Positions 15,242 through 21,918 of a DNA stretch of 21,918 bases are shown here, in pieces. The notes under the pieces were generated by a model. The model made no database searches and had not been told where the DNA came from. It saw only the letters and a program-made list of their open reading frames with translations. The translations under genes and the position numbers were made by a program. The DNA is taken from positions 1 through 21,918 of the forward strand of contig JAXHVA010000073.1 of NCBI GenBank assembly GCA_034189035.1, in the 5' to 3' direction. The stretch is from JAUXFK01 sp034189035 (lineage in GTDB: Bacteria; Desulfobacterota; UBA8473). How positions within the stretch are numbered: position 1 is the first letter of the stretch; each line of letters opens with the position of its first letter.

Positions 15242-16101
15242 TTCAACTCTCTCCTTTTGAAATTCATGGAGGTGTGGCGTTGAGGCGTTGCTGCAATTGC
15301 AATGCCTTTTGTGAAAGCAGAGATGCTAATCCAATAGAGTTCCGCAAGGGCACTACCAGCAACAGCCGCTTCTTTTGAAAAGGGGGGCATGAGCACATCA
15401 TTATCCAACTGGCGCAAAGAGATATGCCCTATTGCTCCCAGAAAGACTCCGTTTTCATCGACCACTGGAAGGGCGTTAAAGGTCTGCCATCCAGGATTAG
15501 TGAGAATAGCCTTTCTGCTCATATTGGGGTTTAATTTCCATGGAATTTTTCTAGTGATTGATGAAGTAACGCATTGATGTTGAGATGTAGTCAGTTGATG
15601 AAGGGGGAAAAAGCCAATAAGAGCATTTTCTCGGCCTAAAACATATACATACTCTAACACCTTTCCGGAATGTTCTCTGAGTTTGTTCAATGCATCTTTT
15701 ACCGTTATATCATCTGGCACTGTAAATACTTGTGCATCCATTATATTACCGGCAGTTCCTTCGCGATAGCGCAACATGCGTTGTAATTCGGTTTTGAGTT
15801 TGTACGACACAGACCCAAGAATTCTTCCCCGAATGGATTTCTCCATTCTTCGCAGTAGGAGAGTTCCTGTCTCCAATGGGAGTTTTTCGATAAGTCGTGC
15901 TGATCGTCTTTCTTCCATTCTCTCCAAACATCTGGCTCCGACTATTGGATCCATCACACTCATGACGCCTATTAACTCGTGTAGGGGGGTGTCTTCCAAA
16001 AAGAATCTTGTCTCCTCAATTGTCAGCCGCTCAAGGACTCGTGCTGCATCAGTTGGGTGGCTTCTTATGAATTCATATGAAAGCATTTGATCAGGATTCA
16101 T
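15238..16101 (-). CDS. Soluble MgtE-like protein: N domain plus CBS pair, no membrane domain
   Basis: The 287-aa protein from ATG 16101 has a strong GGAGGAGGA site; a longer frame from 16146 lacks one and lies within the upstream gene. Residues about 10-115 match the MgtE intracellular N domain (RSHPTDAARVLERLTIEE, ERRSARLIEKLPLETGTLL). YREGTAGNIMD (112-122) aligns with YPPDSAGHLMD of MgtE, and two CBS-like units follow (about 120-175 and 185-235). The MgtE pore signature and membrane helices are absent. The tail (about 240-287, with SALAELYWISISAFTKGIAI) has at most one moderately hydrophobic stretch. The gene overlaps mgtE by four bases and the upstream channel gene by eleven. It may act as a regulatory subunit or Mg2+ sensor for MgtE; this is inference. 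A shortened but maintained paralogue fits better than decay, because the frame is intact and coupled. Confidence 0.85.
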   Translation of the reverse strand: MNPDQMLSYEFIRSHPTDAARVLERLTIEETRFFLEDTPLHELIGVMSVMDPIVGARCLERMEERRSARLIEKLPLETGTLLLRRMEKSIRGRILGSVSYKLKTELQRMLRYREGTAGNIMDAQVFTVPDDITVKDALNKLREHSGKVLEYVYVLGRENALIGFFPLHQLTTSQHQCVTSSITRKIPWKLNPNMSRKAILTNPGWQTFNALPVVDENGVFLGAIGHISLRQLDNDVLMPPFSKEAAVAGSALAELYWISISAFTKGIAIAATPQRHTSMNFKRRELK

Positions 16102-16933
16102 CTCTTTCCTCCTCCTCCAGCAGACAGATAGAAACGGCTTCGGCAAAAGTCTTTGCAGGAACCATTACTGCGCCTTCCGTTGAGTTGAGAATGACAGCAG
16201 TTGGTGTAATCTGGTCAATCTGCCCTTTCGTCTCACCAATTTTTATTGTCTGGCCGATTTGATATGTCTTTTGTAAGTAAAATGATGCGAGAATATTACT
16301 CACAGACGTTCTGGCACCCAATCCGAAGGCAAGGGCTGCTCCGAAGAGAAAAGCGCTTGTAAGTATCATAATAAGACTCATCAGTAAGGTCATGTCAATG
16401 CCGATTTGTTCCAATGCGATAAGGACTGTGATGAGAAGAATGGTCACCTGTACCATCCTTCCAAGTACACTCCCGTAGGCTATTCCTGCAGAAATGGCTG
16501 CTGTTGTAACAATATCTTTTACGACCACCCCTCCGATAAACCCGATAGAACCAATTAAGACCGCGGTTAAAACTCTTGGCAGGTATCCTGTAACACCGCT
16601 GAGCCATGTGGTTACGACAGGCAGACCAAGTGCCTCAGTGGCCGCAGTCACAAAGAAGACGATGATAATCCAGTAGAGGATACTGCTGAGTACTTTAGAT
16701 ATGGGTCTTTCCGTGAGGGACTGATTTACTCGCTCTTTTATTTTTTTGTTTGGTATGAGTCTGTACACATTACTGATAAGACGAGCCACAAGTATTTTTA
16801 CGAGTCTTGCAGTCACGAATCCCATTATCAAAATAATTGCAGCACCGAAGAGGTGAGGCAAGAACTCAATGATACTTTTCTTTAATTGGGAAAATAAACT
16901 TACTATACCCATAAGAAGCTGGTTATGGTCCAT
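16091..16933 (-). CDS. Conserved TM-helix / MscS-like channel-family protein
   Basis: The 280-aa membrane protein has about five hydrophobic helices (24-46, 83-103, 118-140, 158-180, 184-206) followed by a short beta domain (about 210-268). That domain resembles the MscS beta domain in ARTSVSNILASFYLQKTYQIG, then GETKGQIDQITPTAVIL. The helices resemble the TM-helix repeats found in CmpX-type proteins, for example IKILVARLIS-like and GSIGFIGGVVVKDI. It probably forms a small-conductance channel or a membrane scaffold; ion selectivity is unknown. It is first in an operon with the soluble MgtE-like gene (11-base overlap) and mgtE, which hints at a link to Mg2+ or osmotic balance. ATG at 16933 follows a GGGGGTAGG stretch. 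Confidence 0.85.
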   Translation of the reverse strand: MDHNQLLMGIVSLFSQLKKSIIEFLPHLFGAAIILIMGFVTARLVKILVARLISNVYRLIPNKKIKERVNQSLTERPISKVLSSILYWIIIVFFVTAATEALGLPVVTTWLSGVTGYLPRVLTAVLIGSIGFIGGVVVKDIVTTAAISAGIAYGSVLGRMVQVTILLITVLIALEQIGIDMTLLMSLIMILTSAFLFGAALAFGLGARTSVSNILASFYLQKTYQIGQTIKIGETKGQIDQITPTAVILNSTEGAVMVPAKTFAEAVSICLLEEEERDES

Positions 16934-16992
16934 AGCCTACCCCCATCCCTTATATTGAATTCAAACAGGATGAAAACCTTTTTCAGTTGCAC

Positions 16993-17021
16993 ACTATGAT
17001 TCGAAAAACACTCTTTGACAA
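16993..17021 (-). promoter_or_regulatory. Candidate promoter of the channel-mgtE operon
   Basis: On the minus strand TTGTCA (17021-17016) and CATAGT (16998-16993) are separated by 17 bases, about 60 bases ahead of the first gene. The leader would be too short for an M-box Mg2+ riboswitch, and none is recognised. Confidence 0.35.
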
Positions 17022-17410
17022 CTTAGAAAAACTCATTGCTCGAAAAGTTACATCTGTTTATGATCTTTAATAATATATCATGCTTTTCATCGATAATTTG
17101 GTTGATTATCTTGCTTTTTTATATCAAAATGTAAATCAAAAGGCAAATAGAAAACAGATTTTAATAACTATTTCAACTAATTAGTGCCTGAATGGCAATT
17201 GAAACAAATCAAATTTAACAGAATATTACGAGTGATTTATAGTTCCGAAGGTTTTTAGTTTTTTAGTTGGTTTTAAGTTTTTATTTACCTGTACTGTCTT
17301 GATAAAAAGAAGGTATAACCGATTGAAATCAATTCACTTGAGCATAATTTAGCATTGGGTGTCAGTTTCACAATGTCAAGCCCCACGACAAATCTTCGGA
17401 GAAAAAAAGT
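17022..17410. other. AT-rich non-coding stretch
   Basis: No credible coding sequence, RNA gene or strong repeat is seen. The strand direction of genes changes here from minus to plus, so the region separates two divergently oriented blocks. Confidence 0.5.
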
Positions 17411-17716
17411 ATGAGAAAAGTTATAGAAATGCAAATGAAGCTAGGAAATAGTTTTGATAAAGGGTTCAACAATTCGGCAGTGGAGTCCTCTATCAATGCT
17501 TTGAAGAATAATAGTTTATACTGCTGTCTGGATCATGGTATTGAAGGGTTGAAGCGTTATGTTGCCATTTCCGTATAAGCGTGGAACATTCAAATAGTCG
17601 GGCATATTCATCAGCAAAAACAGCTCAAGCGTTTGCAGAGGCTTAAAAAGAGACAAAGAGAGATTCCCTGTAGCAGCTTAATCCTATTACCGAGTAATAA
17701 CATATATTTTATGTAG
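17411..17716 (+). pseudogene. Transposase C-terminal remnant (ISNCY-like)
   Basis: One frame from ATG 17411 reads FNNSAVESSINALKNNSLYC, then LDHGIEGLKRYVAISV, stop TAA (17576-17578), then AWNIQIVGHIHQQKQLKRLQ in the same frame to TAG at 17714. The HSAVESAINALE...DHG..GFKRYVALAVVARNIQ pattern is one I associate with the C-terminal part of a transposase family classed as ISNCY. The in-frame stop falls inside this conserved block, the catalytic N-terminal part is missing, and no terminal repeats were found. It is a dead remnant. Confidence 0.7.
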
Positions 17717-18516
17717 ACAAGTACGTCTGTAATCAGGAGATGTGCCTTCTACCAAGTAGAAATTCTATGATTAAGAGATGTGCTTCTATTCCATAAAAGT
17801 ACAATATTTCCAATGGGGCATTTACTACTCTTGTCGACCTGCTCAAACCTTAAATTAGGGGGCTTCTTTCAGGCGCAAATTACTGTTTGACTTGATGATT
17901 TTACTTGTTTATTATTGGTTTTATAGTTTTGGTCAAATATATAAATGTTCGGTGTATTTGATGGTATTCTAGCATTAGTATACTATAAATATGGCCAGGT
18001 GTACTTCCAACATGGTGTAAGTGATAAAGTCACAAAAGCTGCTATACAGTTGTTTATACTTTCTGATTTTAAGCATATCGGCAAATAGAGTGCTGTAGTT
18101 TTAAGGCGAAATATGGTGGAAGATAAGGAACGGTGGTGCAGAAAGCGAAGAGTTTAGAGGGAGTTTAGTTGACGACTATTTATTATTTTGTTGAAAACTG
18201 TAGATTGCTCATGCTCTTTAGCGTTAAGTGAATTTAGGGTACTTCATAATAGACTGGCAAAGAAATTGGGGATGAGTTTGGCAGGCGTATGATTTTCCAT
18301 ATAACAGTCCGAAAAAAAAAGCAAAAAGAAGAAACTATCTGCTCACGAGTTGGCTTTTAAACTTTAAGAGAGCTGCCCGCTCTCCCTTAAGCACTTGCCC
18401 GATAAAAACCGCAGAGGCTGATTTACACGTTGAGCAATAACGCTATAAAAGAAAAATATCCAAAATCAGAATTCTGTTTGCGGTAATTATTTATAAAGTT
18501 TATAGGAGGATTAAAA
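17717..18516. other. Non-coding zone with weak traces
   Basis: No convincing gene is seen. A 47-codon frame (17945-18088, plus; begins MFGVFDGILALVYYKYGQVY) lacks a ribosome binding site and is not recognised. A hairpin with GAGAGC (18368-18373), loop TGCCC and GCTCTC (18379-18384) is flanked by TTAA on both sides but not by a T-run. The rest is AT-rich and may be eroded mobile DNA linked to the transposase remnant upstream. Confidence 0.45.
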
Positions 18517-18881
18517 GTATTTTGTCCAATTTGTAGAGTTGAATCTCGGAGAGGTTTAATGAGGTGCAGTGATTGTGATGCTCAATTAGTTTACGAGCTG
18601 CCGACTAAACCACCAGAGCCGGGAACTGGTTACATCGATTTTATAAAGAGAGGTGCTGAAAACGCTCAATACGATAGACATCGCCCTTTTAAAGTCTATA
18701 TTCGATACGGGATCACATACTTTTTCCAGGGAGAGCATTTTTTGTACATGAGACATATGGCACTGCCAGCCAGACTGATGATAAAAGTAGACCAGGAAAA
18801 AAGGCCAAGGAGATTCTCAAAGATATTAATCTTGCATTCACAGGGATCACCTTGAGTCGAGACTCTAGAGAAGACCTCTAA
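18517..18881 (+). pseudogene. Zinc-ribbon / DUF2007-like protein, multiply frameshifted
   Basis: An intact protein of this type has a short zinc ribbon followed by a DUF2007-like fold of unknown role. After an AGGAGG site (18504-18509) the frame reads FCPICRVESRRGLMRCSDCD, then AQLVYELP, giving two C-x-x-C knuckles, but no start codon stands at the expected place (GTA at 18517). At about 18645 the sense moves to another frame (EVLKTLNTIDIALLKSIFDT), returns near 18708 (GITYFFQGEHFLYMRHMALP, then ARLMIKVDQEK), and moves again at an A6 tract (18796-18801). There a seventh A would restore KAKEILKDINLAFTGITLSR to the stop at 18879. The stitched frames make one coherent protein, so these are genuine lesions or sequencing errors. 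A 98-codon frame from ATG 18559 exists but mixes these frames and is not expected to be functional. Confidence 0.8.
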
Positions 18882-18977
18882 GCAATCACCTCACTCAGTT
18901 ACCAAATAGCTGCTCTGTAAGGTGGCAGTGAGTATTCGTTATGCATTTAGTAAATAGGTAATCATAAAAAGGAGGTT

Positions 18978-19169
18978 GTGAAAAATTTTAACAGCATCGA
19001 AATGGCTTTTGATAATATATGGCGTGTTGTTATAGACTCAATATTGATGTTTGCTGGAAAACCCAACCTATTTTTTGGCTTGCCTTTACCCTGTCTGGTG
19101 ACTCTATTTCTACTTAAAACTGGGATTCTTCTTTTTGGAGTTGGGAGTAAGGATTTCAAAAAACAATAG
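18978..19169 (+). CDS. Small one-helix membrane protein, hypothetical
   Basis: A 63-codon frame starts at GTG 18978 directly after AAAAAGGAGG, so spacing to the Shine-Dalgarno is unusually short (about two bases). ATG at residue 9 is an alternative without a site of its own. The product has an amphipathic start (FNSIEMAFDNIWRVVIDSIL) and a hydrophobic stretch, LPCLVTLFLLKTGILLFGVG, ending SKDFKKQ. I do not recognise the family. It sits between two pseudogenes, so it could itself be a remnant. Confidence 0.4.
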   Translation: MKNFNSIEMAFDNIWRVVIDSILMFAGKPNLFFGLPLPCLVTLFLLKTGILLFGVGSKDFKKQ

Positions 19170-19502
19170 AGTGTTTCAGCCTCAGCCAGATTCAGACCGA
19201 GTATTACATTGCTCCGATAGGCTGAGTTTAAGTAGGGCTAAAATTACAGCACGCAATGATCGTAAGATGATGCATAAAAACCTGGTTTTCTGCATAACCC
19301 TTCCAGTCCTCCTGAGAGGCAGTAGCGAGTGATCGGCGAGCATTTTTATAAATTGTAATTTCTTCTCTTGTTTATGTGAATAGGGTCTGGTTTGATAAGC
19401 TAGACCATAATTATCTATAGACAAATGGGACAAGTCCTTAATCCGTATTAAATCGTAAATATTCTACTTTTCACATGATAAAAATCGTATTATATTTTTG
19501 CC
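19170..19502. other. Non-coding spacer
   Basis: Nothing convincing is seen. A short inverted repeat, GGTCT...AGACC (about 19384-19407), is too weak to call. No RNA gene or promoter could be chosen. Confidence 0.4.
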
Positions 19503-20646
19503 ATGAAAAAGTTTCTCTCTAGCTATATTAAAAATACCGTTAATAAAGACCTTGAAAAGCGAATAGTCTTTGTTGGAGGCCCCAGGCAGGTTGGAAGAAC
19601 TACCTTTGCACTGCAGTTCCTAACAGAACCCGAAATAATTTATCCGGCTTACCTTAATTGGGATAATATTTTGACCCGCTCTTCTTTGATGAAAGGAGAA
19701 TTGCCTCCAAACTAAAAATTCATTGTATTGGACGAGATTCATAAATATGCCAGGTGGCGAAATCTCGTAAGGGGGGTTCTACAACACCAACAAATCTAAA
19801 ATATCATTCATCATTACCGGATCAGCCCGACTTGATTATTAATAGAAAGGGCGGAGATTCATTGCGGGGCAGATATAATTACTATCGATCTCATCCCTTT
19901 TCTCTGATGGAGTTGAACCCCAATGCAACCGGAAATGACTTTAAAGACCTTTTAAGATTTTGAGGATTCCCTGAACCACTTTTAACAGGACAAGAAAGAT
20001 TCTTAAGAAGATGCCAAAGGGAGAGGATTCAGAGGATTATTTGCGAGGACATAAGAGACTTGGAAGCAGTAAAAAAGGTTCAGCCTGCTTGAGTTCTTGG
20101 AGGAAGAAGTCTCCAATAGAGTCGGGTCGTTCCTTTCAGTAAAAAATCTGAAAGAAATACTTCAAGTAGCCTACGAAACTGTTGAGCGATGGCTGAAAAT
20201 ATTTGAACGAATGTATTATTTTTTAGAATCCCACCATATAGAGCATCCTCAATACGGACAGTTAAAAAGGAACAGAAGCTCTATTTATGCGACTGGTCAC
20301 TGATTCCTGAATCCGGAGCAAGATTTAAAAACTTTATTGCATCCCAGCTTCTGAAATACTGTCATTTCATTGAAGATACAGAAGGGTTTCGTATGGACTT
20401 TCGTTTTCTTCATGATACTTCACAAACGTGAAGTGGATTTTGTAATTTTAAAAGATAAAAAGCCCATTTTTGCTTTTTAAGGCAAAAGCGGCGATCGAAA
20501 TATCAATCCTTCGCTCTCCTATTTCATGCAGCCAACCAAAATCCCAAAGTTTTTATCAAGTTCACGATGGGATGAAGGATTATCAGAAAGACGGAATAAG
20601 GGTTATTTCAGTCCAAACGTTCTGTGAAGAACTTCAAATGCCTTGA
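19503..20646 (+). pseudogene. AAA-family ATPase with DUF4143 domain, heavily decayed
   Basis: Stitching the frames gives a nearly full-length member of the ATP-binding AAA/DUF4143 family (about 380 aa). It starts at ATG 19503 with Walker A GPRQVGRTT, where the invariant Lys has become Arg, and keeps Walker B FIVLDEIHK. Lesions follow in order: TAA at 19713; an extra G in a G-tract (19771-19776), after which GFYNTNKSKISFIITGSARL is read; an extra base near 19838 before RKGGDSLRGRYNYYRSHPFS; TGA at 19961; an extra base near 20081; and a shift in the T-tract near 20218 before FRIPPYRASSIRTVKKEQKL. Further changes are a shift near 20423 (KREVDFVILKDKKPIFAF), TAA near 20478 and a shift near 20550. 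The original C-terminus FCEELQMP ends at 20644-20646. These ATPases are common in anaerobes and archaea; their biological role is unsettled. Confidence 0.88.
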
Positions 20647-20692
20647 TCTCAGTGTCACCAATTCAGACTACGGATTCAGGTTATACAATAAT

Positions 20693-21097
20693 ATGAAAAA
20701 AATGTTTGAAAAGCCATTCATATATATAATTCTCATCATCATTTTAATATTTTTTCTCGTTCGACGCATCAGGGTTGTAATGGAAACTGAAGGATTCTCA
20801 GTTCATACCCTCGGACAGTTTAAAGCTTTCAAAGTTCCTGGTTTATATTTCAAATGTTCAGGTGGTGAGACTGAATGGACATTTATTAAAGCAGATGATA
20901 GGGTTAAAATAGTTACAGATAAAATGTTGCGCGTTAATAATATTGATGTTCCATACGAATCCGAAGAACAATTAAAAGTTGCTGACTATATACACATATC
21001 CGGGTTTGAAAATGAGAGAGCTATTGCATTCTTAGATAAAGACCAAAGAGACTCATTTGTCTGCGAAAAATGCAGCCATCAAAATGTTCTCAGTTAG
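20693..21097 (+). CDS. Membrane-anchored protein of unknown function
   Basis: The preferred start, ATG 20693, gives 134 aa; a longer frame from 20624 overlaps the end of the ATPase pseudogene and adds a polar, unlikely leader. No good ribosome binding site is present for either. Residues about 9-23 (FIYIILIIILIFFLV) form a single membrane helix followed by RRIR, so the remaining chain would be anchored near the membrane. The soluble part is mixed alpha/beta with no motif I recognise and ends FVCEKCSHQN, one C-x-x-C pair that could be half of a zinc site. The frame is intact, unlike its upstream neighbours. Confidence 0.6.
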   Translation: MKKMFEKPFIYIILIIILIFFLVRRIRVVMETEGFSVHTLGQFKAFKVPGLYFKCSGGETEWTFIKADDRVKIVTDKMLRVNNIDVPYESEEQLKVADYIHISGFENERAIAFLDKDQRDSFVCEKCSHQNVLS

Positions 21098-21200
21098 CAT
21101 GGAAAAAACTATAAAAGGGTTTGGCAAGACATCAGGCTGAAGCGGGACTTATAAAAAGATATCCAGGAATCCGTTAGCCCAATCTTATGTAAGAAAGAAT

Positions 21201-21638
21201 ATGGACAAATTTTTAGAGGTTGCAATTGAGGAAGCGAAAAGAGGAATGGCCGAGGGCGGTGTTCCTATCGGATCGGTACTTGTTATTGATCACCGAATAG
21301 TCGGGCGCGGTCATAACCAACGAGCACAAAAGGGAAGTACAATATTGCATGCGGAAATGGATTGTTTGGAAAATGCAGGACGAATTAGAGCATCCGATTA
21401 TCGTCGAGCAACGCTTTACTCGACCTTGTCACCCTGTGATATGTGTAGCGGAGCGGTACTTCTCTATGGGATTCCAAAGGTAGTTATTGGAGAGAACCGT
21501 ACATTTTGCGGTCCAGAGGATTATTTACGGTCACGAGGCGTGGAATTGTTGATTATTGATAACCAAGAATGTCGTCAGCTTATGGAGACGTTTATCGAAA
21601 ATAATCCAGAACTGTGGAATGAAGATATCGGAGTTTAG
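21201..21638 (+). CDS. Cytosine/nucleoside deaminase (FCY1-like CDA fold)
   Basis: This is a 145-aa zinc hydrolase of the cytidine deaminase superfamily. The zinc and proton-shuttle motif HAE is at residues 50-52 (H50 ligand, E52 catalytic) and the second zinc motif SPCDMC gives C79 and C82. The overall pattern (GGVPIGSVLVID, RGHNQRAQKGSTILHAEMD, LLYGIPKVVIGENRTF, NPELWNEDIG end) is closest to the yeast-type cytosine deaminase, which turns cytosine into uracil for pyrimidine salvage. Related bacterial proteins are also called nucleoside or guanine deaminases, so the substrate is an inference. ATG at 21201 follows a TAAGAAAG purine stretch. The gene is intact and stands alone downstream of the membrane-protein gene with a 103-base gap. 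Confidence 0.88.
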   Translation: MDKFLEVAIEEAKRGMAEGGVPIGSVLVIDHRIVGRGHNQRAQKGSTILHAEMDCLENAGRIRASDYRRATLYSTLSPCDMCSGAVLLYGIPKVVIGENRTFCGPEDYLRSRGVELLIIDNQECRQLMETFIENNPELWNEDIGV

Positions 21639-21918
21639 CATTCAGGGAGACAGATATATTTCCCATCGTATCTATCCATAGATGGTTATCCTGCTTATCT
21701 TTTTGTAGTAGGTCGTGCCGCTTCTGAGATGTAACATAGCTAGGCGCTAAAACGGCAAAAAGAGGAGACAAAAAAAGAAGGAGAACTACATATAACTTAT
21801 CAATTCTGTCCGGTTAGCTGAAATCTATGATTAACTGACTGTTAATATTGCCATTATTAATGTTTTTCGGAGGTGGCTTAAATAACTCCTCCAAGGAAGA
21901 TCTTCTAAAAAGGTTAAG
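21639..21918. other. Non-coding right edge
   Basis: No coding sequence is seen after the deaminase. A weak inverted repeat, GGAGG (21869-21873) with CCTCC (21888-21892), could form a loose hairpin, but the 14-base loop makes it doubtful as a terminator. Confidence 0.4.

Noticed and set aside
16102..16146. Fifteen-codon N-terminal extension of the soluble MgtE-like protein
   Set aside because: It lies inside the upstream gene with no ribosome binding site, while ATG 16101 has a strong one.
16934..17021. M-box Mg2+ riboswitch ahead of the channel-mgtE operon
   Set aside because: The leader after the likely promoter is only about 60 bases and shows no M-box-like conserved segments.
17724..17800. 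Two similar segments around GAGATGTGC, looking like a short direct repeat or start of an array
   Set aside because: Only two imperfect units with no regular spacer. This does not qualify as a CRISPR array or tandem repeat.
17945..18088. 47-codon plus-strand frame beginning MFGVFDGILALVYYKYGQVY
   Set aside because: No ribosome binding site, no recognised family, and it lies in an eroded AT-rich zone. It is mentioned only as a trace.
18559..18855. 98-codon plus-strand frame taken as a complete small gene
   Set aside because: Its middle and end are out-of-frame readings of a DUF2007-like protein whose true residues appear in the other two frames, so it is a pseudogene.

Overview
The window reads as a chromosomal segment of an AT-rich, probably anaerobic bacterium that makes selenoproteins. 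It carries SelB, a dnaK-grpE-dnaJ-regulator-clpB chaperone cluster, a two-receiver GGDEF protein, an MgtE magnesium-transport cluster and decayed gene families that I associate with Desulfobacterota or Nitrospirota-like genomes. That placement is an inference from gene content; nothing here fixes the taxonomy.

Layout. 1-605 (minus): the end of an IS3-type insertion sequence truncates pyrF, which also carries a one-base frameshift. 879-2138 (minus): a PleD-like REC-REC-GGDEF diguanylate cyclase. 2139-2946: non-coding, with a dispersed repeat (copy A) and a set of hairpins behind clpB. 2947-10000 (minus): dnaK, grpE, a CbpA-like DnaJ with only half a zinc centre, a MerR-type CbpM/HspR-like regulator and clpB, in that transcriptional order. 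A long inverted repeat (copies B and C) lies between grpE and dnaJ, and two hairpins lie between dnaK and grpE. 10234-12150 (minus): selB. 12403-13308 (minus): a YitT-family membrane protein. 13351-13599: a 249-bp imperfect palindrome. 13638-16933 (minus): a LapA-like small membrane protein, MgtE, a membrane-less MgtE-like N/CBS protein and an MscS/TM-helix channel-like protein. The last three overlap by a few bases and form one translationally coupled operon.

16934-20646: a gene-poor, decaying zone. Its relics are on the plus strand: a transposase C-terminal remnant, a zinc-ribbon/DUF2007-like pseudogene with about three frameshifts, and a AAA/DUF4143 ATPase pseudogene with three in-frame stops, about seven frameshifts and a Lys-to-Arg change in Walker A. 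20693-21638 (plus): a one-helix membrane protein of unknown function and a well-preserved FCY1-like cytosine/nucleoside deaminase.

How the parts work together. The chaperone cluster supplies a full disaggregation and refolding set (DnaK, GrpE, DnaJ, ClpB) with its own small regulator. The MgtE cluster looks like a magnesium import unit with an extra soluble sensor-like module and a channel-like membrane partner. The most unusual items are the soluble MgtE partner, the half-zinc-finger DnaJ next to a CbpM/HspR-like protein, the dispersed inverted repeats inside the chaperone cluster, and the 249-bp palindrome.
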